The position numbers and the translations under genes are program-made. The notes under the pieces were generated by a model. That model had not been told where the DNA came from. It ran no database searches and worked only from the letters and a program-made list of their open reading frames with translations. A stretch of DNA of 64,000 bases from Clostridium sp. CF012 (GTDB lineage: Bacteria > Bacillota > Clostridia > Clostridiales > Clostridiaceae), in the NCBI RefSeq assembly GCF_018861755.1, contig NZ_JAHLEF010000008.1:114362-178361 (forward strand), in the 5' to 3' direction. This document shows positions 59,721 through 64,000 of this stretch, in pieces; within the stretch, counting starts at the first letter, position 1; every line of letters begins with the position of its first letter.

Positions 59721-59750
59721 AATTATGTCCTTATGATTTATCTTTTATAC
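59721..59750 (-). promoter_or_regulatory. Sigma-F/sigma-G-type promoter of sigG
   Basis: Minus strand GTATA, 15-base spacer, GGACATAATT, which matches the forespore consensus GYATA-N15-GGNNANAHTR at all but the last position. It lies 35 bases upstream of the sigG start. Confidence 0.75.
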
Positions 59751-59963
59751 TACAGACAACCTTATTATATTTTATTAAAATTTTCACCTTCAAATTTTAT
59801 CGGTATTTTGCTCTGATTTTTAATTCCAACAGCAACAAAAGAATACGTTTATCATTTCAGATCCATCAGTTGAATTTACTTGAATATCCATAATTCTTTT
59901 TCAAATATCATACTGCTCTTTTGTAAAATATCTGCTATTTTCTATTAGTATAGACTTTTATTT

Positions 59964-60377
59964 TTATTTGTATTTCTCAATATATTCTAAAAGTGCCATG
60001 CTAATCAAATCCATGCTCTTATACTCTTTATATTTCTCTGAGAAATCTTTAAACTGTCCCAAAACATCTGTATACAATCTAATAGTAGTCGTAGTCTTAA
60101 ATTCTCCGTTAAGAATATCTTCATTAATTTTTAATTCTTGTGTTTCTGGTACATCAATTATAATTTTATAATCTGTTATTTGCTTTTCTAGTTTAGTTTT
60201 ATCTGCTACTTTTTTCTCTTCTTTTACAAAATCATAAGCTAAATCAATAGCTTCCTCTATGCTATCCGAATTAAAACGCATGTATGGTACTTCATCATTT
60301 AAAATTAAACAAAATTTAGAACTTGATTCGATTTTTACCTTATATCCTTCATCTATTAGTTTTTCTAATTTATTCAT
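59964..60377 (-). CDS. Protein with C-terminal ribbon-helix-helix-like domain
   Basis: 137 residues. The last 50 fit a ribbon-helix-helix DNA-binding pattern: strand TTTIRLYTD, helix VLGQFKDFSEKYKEY, helix SMDLISMALLEYIEKY. The N-terminal 80 residues are unassigned and partly resemble small HicB-type domains (EEAIDLAYDFVKEE). It may be a phage or plasmid repressor or an antitoxin without a visible toxin. ATG 60377 follows AAAAGGTGTGTGAAAA. First gene after sigG in the mobile remnant. Confidence 0.55.
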   Translation of the reverse strand: MNKLEKLIDEGYKVKIESSSKFCLILNDEVPYMRFNSDSIEEAIDLAYDFVKEEKKVADKTKLEKQITDYKIIIDVPETQELKINEDILNGEFKTTTTIRLYTDVLGQFKDFSEKYKEYKSMDLISMALLEYIEKYK

Positions 60378-60535
60378 TTTTCACACACCTTTTATTTATA
60401 TATTTTTTTAAACCTCTCTTGGGATACCTTCTTCAGTTTGAACCCTAATCTTTATACATTTATTATGCCATACTTTAATATATATTATGAAAATTTTGCA
60501 AAGTAATTACGTAAGTACTTAATAGGAATATAATA

Positions 60536-60568
60536 AACCTTGGAACACAAAACTCTAGCTCCAAGGTT
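60536..60568. repeat. Inverted repeat in a gene-poor stretch
   Basis: AACCTTGGA and TCCAAGGTT with a 15-base loop. The region 60378-60772 holds no intact gene; this dyad is its only clear structure. Confidence 0.4.
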
Positions 60569-60772
60569 AAGTAGCAGACTACAATTCACGATATTTCTCT
60601 GAGCATTTGTTTAAGGATTCTTTTTAAATATCTTTTAATTCTAATAAAAAAACACTTCCAGATATATATAAAATGTTTCGTCTGTCACTTCACTAGTTTT
60701 TTCTTTCATAGCCTCTGACATTACTTACGTGCCCTTAATCACCGCGACCTTTTTAAATCAACAAAAACCTTA

Positions 60773-60934
60773 TTATAGGGGGATACTTAGCTCAATTATA
60801 TGATGAACAGTATAACCTTGTGTTACTAAACCTGTCCTATAATACTCAACGATATCCATACCATAACAACTAACAATCAAACTATCTCTAACCCTTATCC
60901 AATCCTTAGAATTAAAATCCTCTAATACTTTCAC
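60773..60934 (-). pseudogene. HNH endonuclease fragment (phage type)
   Basis: Open frame of 53 residues from GTG 60934: KDWIRVRDSLIVSCYG then YYRTGLVTQGYTVHHIIELS, which matches the front half of phage HNH endonucleases up to the HHII metal motif. It stops where the D-x-W/N-x-x-N/H part should begin. No ribosome binding site precedes it; a terminator hairpin does. Treated as a remnant. Confidence 0.5.
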
Positions 60935-60966
60935 AAAATAAAAAGCACCCAAGTTAATGGATACTT
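60935..60966 (-). terminator. Terminator of the 45-residue gene
   Basis: AAGTATCC and GGGTGCTT (with G-U pairs) around an eight-base loop, followed on the minus strand by TTTTTATTTT. A near-copy lies at 61226-61254. Confidence 0.65.
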
Positions 60967-60999
60967 TCTAAAAATTACTATCATAATACTATTACCATC

Positions 61000-61137
61000 T
61001 TATTTGTTACATTCATTTCTAAGCGTGTTTATAAACTTAGCTATTTCTATTGCCATTTCTTCACTATTTGCTTTATTTTTAATCAATCCATTTTCTATTG
61101 CTGCTATTGTAATTTCCTTCAAATATTCTTCATCCAT
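61000..61137 (-). CDS. 45-residue protein of unknown function
   Basis: ATG 61137 with a strong GGGGAGGCGAAAAT site; sequence MDEEYLKEITIAAIENGLIK, then an acidic/helical tail ending in RNECNK. Own terminator 35 bases downstream. Not recognised; likely belongs to the mobile remnant. Confidence 0.55.
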   Translation of the reverse strand: MDEEYLKEITIAAIENGLIKNKANSEEMAIEIAKFINTLRNECNK

Positions 61138-61196
61138 ATTTTCGCCTCCCCTCTATAAAACTGCATATACACTACATAATTCTATATAAGGAAGTC

Positions 61197-61484
61197 TTAT
61201 CCTTTGTAAATCAATTCCAAAAGAAAAATAAAAACACCTAAATTAATAGGCGTTAATGTCATTCTATTAACTGCTTCATCTATTTTGTAAACTTTCATCT
61301 TATATGTGACATATTGTTTGATGTGCAGATGTGTAACATCTTCAAGTTCTAGTATTTTGTACTCATGGTCTACCCAAGTGTGAAATAGTGCATTATTATT
61401 TTTGTATCCCTTCTGTATCTTTGGTGAATAGTTCCTAATCTTAATTTCAAATAAAAATTCTTTCAATACATCATTTAATTGCAT
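61197..61484 (-). pseudogene. Tyrosine recombinase (phage integrase) N-terminal fragment
   Basis: 95 residues from ATG 61484 after AGGGGTGATTTTTTT. The first 65 or so form the SAM-like core-binding domain (FLFEIKIRNYSPKIQKGY and ITHLHIKQYV-like segment THLHIKQYVTYKMK). The catalytic domain with the Arg, His and Tyr residues is missing. The frame's last 20 residues read through a terminator-like hairpin (61226-61254), so they are not family sequence. It cannot be an active recombinase. Confidence 0.6.
61226..61254 (-). terminator. Terminator-like hairpin inside the integrase remnant
   Basis: AACGCCT and AGGTGTT (one G-U pair) around an eight-base loop, followed on the minus strand by TTTTATTTTT. 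Related to the hairpin at 60935-60966. Confidence 0.5.
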
Positions 61485-61566
61485 AAAAAAATCACCCCTA
61501 TTGTTGTTTTCATACAACTTTAAGAGTGATTTTACGTATATCATCGTGTAGAGGATTGACTATTTA

Positions 61567-61610
61567 ACATTTGTCATAGTCTAATGAGTTTTTGTACATA
61601 TGTCGTAGTC
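61567..61610. repeat. 15-base direct repeats beside the integrase remnant
   Basis: ACATTTGTCATAGTC and ACATATGTCGTAGTC (13 of 15 identical), 29 bases apart, just upstream of the integrase fragment. Possible recombinase arm sites or an old att region; unproven. Confidence 0.35.
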
Positions 61611-61664
61611 AAACCTCATCTTTTAATCAATCCAAATTTCTTCTAAACCATTGAAATCGCTTAC

Positions 61665-61847
61665 TTATCCCTCAAATTCCTCAGGGAACTCTGCATTATG
61701 ATAAACGTCTTGTACATCGTCATCATCTTCAAGCATATCTATAAGCCTTTGTACCTTACCTGCGCCTTCTAAGCTAACAGGTATCATGTTATCTGGTATC
61801 ATTGTAAGCCTTATTAATTGATATATACCATTATGGAATACATACAT
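61665..61847 (-). pseudogene. YebC/PmpR-family C-terminal fragment
   Basis: Only the last 46 or so residues of a YebC-type regulator are present: TMIPDNMIPVSLEGAGKVQR then MLEDDDDVQDVYHNAEFPEE. A full protein has about 240. The frame's first dozen residues come from the adjacent repeat-rich sequence. No promoter or ribosome binding site is evident. A displaced fragment of a core gene inside the mobile remnant. Confidence 0.75.
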
Positions 61848-62008
61848 AAACCATCATGTAATCATAGTATACCATTATAAATCGGCTGAAATCAACTGTT
61901 TCATGATGGTATACATTGCATTATTTTAATTTCAAAAATCTACATTAATATATACATTAATCTTAATCTTAATTCTAGTAATATCTATGCTCATATATAC
62001 ATTAATCT
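61824..62008. repeat. Repeat-rich non-coding stretch
   Basis: Contains TATACCATTAT twice (61824 and 61868), a GTATACCAT/ATGGTATAC inverted pair (61867 and 61906), CCATCATG/CATGATGG, and ATATATACATTAATCT twice (61948 and 61993, 45 bases apart). Too irregular for CRISPR. Likely rearrangement or regulatory debris beside the YebC fragment. Confidence 0.55.
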
Positions 62009-62011
62009 AAA

Positions 62012-62054
62012 TACAAAAAAAATAAGGTATAAGGAAAAATCCCGATACCTTATT
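62012..62054 (-). terminator. Terminator of the phage lysis module
   Basis: AATAAGGTAT and ATACCTTATT with a 14-base loop, five bases after the holin stop, followed on the minus strand by a run of eight T. Confidence 0.85.
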
Positions 62055-62059
62055 AATTA

Positions 62060-62272
62060 TTATTTATCATCTAAATATCCTTTATTTTCTGTGTTAGGAT
62101 TACTTAATATTCCTGCAAGTGTTAATATACCTAATAAAGCATCTACTAACATTTTATAAGAAACTGCTGTTAATCCTATAACTGCATATAATCCGTAATT
62201 ACCTAAAATTAATCCGATAAATGCAAATATTGAAACCCAAAGTCCTACATTTTTTAATTTGCTCTTGTCCAT
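62060..62272 (-). CDS. Phage holin (phiLC3 type)
   Basis: 70 residues with two membrane helices (about 9-30 and 43-60) and a charged C-terminus; LLGILTLAGILSNPNTENKG is typical of phiLC3-family holins. It would form the membrane lesion that releases the endolysin. ATG follows GTAGGAGGTTTATTAAA. Directly after the amidase gene (13 bases). Confidence 0.85.
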   Translation of the reverse strand: MDKSKLKNVGLWVSIFAFIGLILGNYGLYAVIGLTAVSYKMLVDALLGILTLAGILSNPNTENKGYLDDK

Positions 62273-62285
62273 TTTAATAAACCTC

Positions 62286-62984
62286 CTACGACAATATATT
62301 GTCTATGTATATTTTTAATTTACTCTTAGCACTCTGAGTATTTAATCCATCAAGTCCATCTTCTATTAATGCCTTATCGTCAGCACCTCTTATCCCTACT
62401 CGATTACAAACCTTCTGTAATTCAAGTATCCTATTTATAATAGGCTTAGTCTCCACTTTAACTGTTCCACCTATGATATGAATTACACCCTTTGCTATTG
62501 CAAATCCCATACTATTAGGATTATATAAATTGCAATCTGCTTTACTATCTACAAAAAACGGTTCTAATAGCACACAAATTGCTTTAGTATGACCAGTTAC
62601 ATATAATGAAGGTCTTTTTACTCCTCTTGATTTAAAACCTAATTTACATACTTCTGTTAAAATGGATTGTCCATATTTTGCACCTGCATCACTGGCTACT
62701 TCCATTTCTGAACCCATTGCATCATTTGTACTTTTAAATGCATTTGCATGAAAACATAAATGTAATGCTGCTCCACTAGCATCAGATTTTTTCACTCTAT
62801 AAGATAAAGATTCTTGTAACGTCATATTTCCACTCGGAGTGCAATTCACTAATGTATGACCATTTCTTATAAGTTCATTTACGCATATATTTCCATACTC
62901 TCTCACTACTGTTTCTTCTATAACATAACCACTTGCACCTCTGTCATTTCCTGTTCCATGACGATAATCATATGAAATAATCAT
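62286..62984 (-). CDS. Phage N-acetylmuramoyl-L-alanine amidase (endolysin)
   Basis: 232 residues. The Amidase_3 domain has DYRHGTGNDRGASGY with the first zinc histidine, EETVVREYG with the glutamate, HLCFHANA with the second histidine, and LLEPFFVDSKAD with the catalytic glutamate. A C-terminal segment (LQKVCNRVGIRGADDKAL) resembles clostridial phage wall-binding tails. It cuts the wall at the end of the lytic cycle. No signal peptide, consistent with holin-dependent release. Frame intact. Confidence 0.92.
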   Translation of the reverse strand: MIISYDYRHGTGNDRGASGYVIEETVVREYGNICVNELIRNGHTLVNCTPSGNMTLQESLSYRVKKSDASGAALHLCFHANAFKSTNDAMGSEMEVASDAGAKYGQSILTEVCKLGFKSRGVKRPSLYVTGHTKAICVLLEPFFVDSKADCNLYNPNSMGFAIAKGVIHIIGGTVKVETKPIINRILELQKVCNRVGIRGADDKALIEDGLDGLNTQSAKSKLKIYIDNILS

Positions 62985-63005
62985 TTATATATCCCTCCCT
63001 AAATT

Positions 63006-63236
63006 CTAAAATAATCCACTTTGGATTGCATAAAAAAAGAACCCAAGTAAGCTTGTTACCCAAATCCCCATAAACCATTTCATCGTTGATGTTAAACTCT
63101 TAATATTTTCACATAGATTTTTTATCTCTGTTTTAAATTCCCTACCATCTTGTTTTAAATTATCTATTTCCCTACTGTGTTCTTTTAAAGTTTCAGCATG
63201 TTCATTTATTTTTAATTCTATAGTTTCGCTATTCAT
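63006..63236 (-). CDS. XhlA-type hemolysin/phage lysis accessory protein
   Basis: 76 residues: an N-terminal coiled coil (about 5-50) and one C-terminal membrane helix (WFMGIWVTSLLGFFFYAI), the XhlA layout. In PBSX-like phages XhlA works with a holin and amidase in lysis. It precedes the amidase by 21 bases. ATG 63236 has an AGGTGAAGTAAAA site. Confidence 0.85.
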   Translation of the reverse strand: MNSETIELKINEHAETLKEHSREIDNLKQDGREFKTEIKNLCENIKSLTSTMKWFMGIWVTSLLGFFFYAIQSGLF

Positions 63237-63275
63237 TTTTACTTCACCTACCTTTTTATATTTTTAGACATCAAA

Positions 63276-63298
63276 AAGAGGACTATGAAAGTCCTCTT
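63276..63298 (-). terminator. Terminator between the Spo0E-like gene and xhlA
   Basis: AAGAGGACT and AGTCCTCTT around a five-base loop; on the minus strand it ends in CTCTTTTTG. Confidence 0.75.
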
Positions 63299-63320
63299 AG
63301 TTTTTGTGTCTATTAATTTG

Positions 63321-63361
63321 ATACGATAAATTATTAACTTTCCTCTAACAATTTATCGTAT
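63321..63361. repeat. Perfect 12-bp palindrome arms overlapping the 3' end of the Spo0E-like gene
   Basis: ATACGATAAATT and AATTTATCGTAT enclose 17 bases that contain the gene's stop codon. The minus-strand tail is CAAATTAATA, weak for termination. It may be an mRNA-end stabiliser or a protein site. Confidence 0.5.
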
Positions 63362-63495
63362 TCATTTAGTAGATCATCTAGCCTTTGGCTAAGTGCTACT
63401 AATTCGGGGTCAGTTAGCTTTTCTTTTTCGTTCATTAGCTTATACATCAAAGCTCTAAGTTTTTCAATTCTATATATTATTTCTATTGATGGCAT
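63334..63495 (-). CDS. Spo0E-family aspartyl-phosphate phosphatase
   Basis: 53 residues, the size of this family. The signature SQRLDDLLNEYDKL is the S-Q-x-L-D motif, and the rest is the usual two-helix hairpin (IEIIYRIEKLRALMYKL, then the linker LTDPELVAL). ATG 63495 follows GGAAGGAGGGGTATT. Such proteins dephosphorylate Spo0A-P and so restrain entry into sporulation. It lies in a phage lysis-gene neighbourhood, beside a broken relative. Target and effect are inferred from the family. Confidence 0.88.
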   Translation of the reverse strand: MPSIEIIYRIEKLRALMYKLMNEKEKLTDPELVALSQRLDDLLNEYDKLLEES

Positions 63496-63618
63496 AATAC
63501 CCCTCCTTCCATTGCTAATTGTAGCGAAAAAAGGGATATAATGTATAGGAAAAATAAGATAAAATAATTGTAATTTAATATAGTATTAAATGCACTCTTT
63601 CAACTGCCTCAGTTAGTT

Positions 63619-63793
63619 CTATCTATTTAATTTCTCTTCTAAAACCTTATTATATTGATTTAATGATGCATTTAAAATTTTACTTATATTCACTACCTCT
63701 GAATCAACTAAATTACCTTTTTTATCTTCGATTAAAAAAATAACTTTCTTTTAAAATTTCTACATCTTTAAATAAATCCTCTATTTCGGATAT
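63619..63793 (-). pseudogene. Broken Spo0E-like gene
   Basis: A strong GGGGAGGTGTTGTA site is followed, where the start codon should be, by ATA (63793). The frame then reads SEIEDLFKDVEILKES and is broken at a run of seven T (63734-63740); with six T it would continue into LIEDKKGNLVDSEVVNIS and KILNASLNQYNKVLEEKLNR to TAG 63619. The pattern matches Spo0E-type proteins, with SQxLD altered to SKILN. Confidence 0.6.
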
Positions 63794-63880
63794 TACAACA
63801 CCTCCCCAAATAGTATTTAGCATTGTACCATATATTATTTTAGTTGCTTCAGTATAATTTGTTAATTCATAACAAAATAA

Positions 63881-63910
63881 AAACGTCACAAACCTTAGAT
63901 TGTAACGTTT
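63881..63910 (-). terminator. Terminator of the right-edge gene
   Basis: AAACGTCACAA and TTGTAACGTTT (one mismatch) 27 bases after the partial gene's stop; the minus-strand tail is TTTTATTTTG. Confidence 0.7.
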
Positions 63911-63937
63911 AATAATAATGCTATCTACTACAGAAAA

Positions 63938-64000
63938 TTATAATCCAACATCTGAAAGCTCAACTTTAATATTCTCACTTTTATTTCTTATCTTACTAGT
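63938..64000 (-). CDS. 3' end of a gene running off the right edge
   Basis: The final 20 codons of an open minus-strand frame, ending NIKVELSDVGL at TAA 63938-63940, with a terminator downstream. Too little to identify; by position it may be the last phage structural gene before the lysis region. Confidence 0.45.
   Translation of the reverse strand, partial: TSKIRNKSENIKVELSDVGL

Noticed and set aside
61824..62008. CRISPR-like repetition
   Set aside because: Repeats are only 9-16 bases, mixed direct and inverted, without regular spacers or cas genes.
63734..63740. Programmed slippage at seven T in the second Spo0E-like gene
   Set aside because: The gene also lacks a start codon at the right distance from its ribosome site, so it is more likely a pseudogene; a sequencing error in the homopolymer remains possible.

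Overview
The window is low-GC, AT-rich DNA with Gram-positive ribosome binding sites. Its gene content points to an anaerobic, spore-forming Clostridium (sensu stricto) able to ferment amino acids. The main indicators are the ornithine aminomutase/thiolase operon, sigma-G, Spo0E-type proteins, the SCIFF peptide with its radical-SAM maturase, rubredoxin and a flavodiiron protein. The species cannot be fixed from the sequence alone. No rRNA, tRNA, CRISPR array or insertion sequence was seen.

Layout. (1) 1-7299: an ornithine-fermentation operon on the minus strand (ortA-ortB-oraS-oraE and a GlmL-type ATPase running off the left edge). It is preceded by a consensus sigma-54 promoter and by a RocR-like sigma-54 activator gene. 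(2) 7445-10833: glyA, divergent from a two-gene ThrE-type Thr/Ser exporter, then a CsoR/CstR-family repressor with an operator inside its own promoter. (3) 10851-29173: a long minus-strand housekeeping block in classical clostridial order: ruvA-ruvB-queA-tgt-yajC-membrane protein-scfA-scfB-secD-secF-recJ-like-apt-relA-dtd-MBL-hemZ-hisS-aspS. The recJ-like gene is short and has lost catalytic residues. (4) 29375-40606: a mixed region with aat, a soluble chemoreceptor fused to a peptide-binding domain, rubredoxin, a response regulator/kinase/lipoprotein operon, a broken cell-wall amidase, a polysaccharide deacetylase and a PatB/MalY aminotransferase. The two-component operon and the amidase/deacetylase region share the same direct-repeat promoter box. 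(5) 40724-59686: a LURP-one/DUF4153/small alarmone synthetase cluster, then rlmA, an AI-2E exporter, a glutaredoxin, a DEAD-box helicase, an SDR, two secreted wall enzymes and RNase J. These are followed by a flavodiiron protein divergent from a Cys-rich Crp/Fnr regulator with an FNR-type box between them, a CymR-like Rrf2 regulator, a patatin and sigG. (6) 59964-64000: a decayed prophage or mobile remnant next to sigG. It holds a ribbon-helix-helix protein, HNH and integrase fragments, a YebC tail fragment, a lysis module (XhlA, amidase, holin), one intact Spo0E-like gene and one broken one.

Working together. Ornithine degradation is probably switched on by the RocR-like activator acting on sigma-54 RNA polymerase. 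The two-component system probably controls itself and neighbouring wall hydrolase/deacetylase genes. The Fnr-like protein probably controls the O2/NO-detoxifying flavodiiron protein. The prophage remnant carries a potential modulator of sporulation initiation beside a sporulation sigma factor.

Start sites were chosen from ribosome binding sites and family lengths. Family calls rest on recognised motifs and gene order, with no database search.
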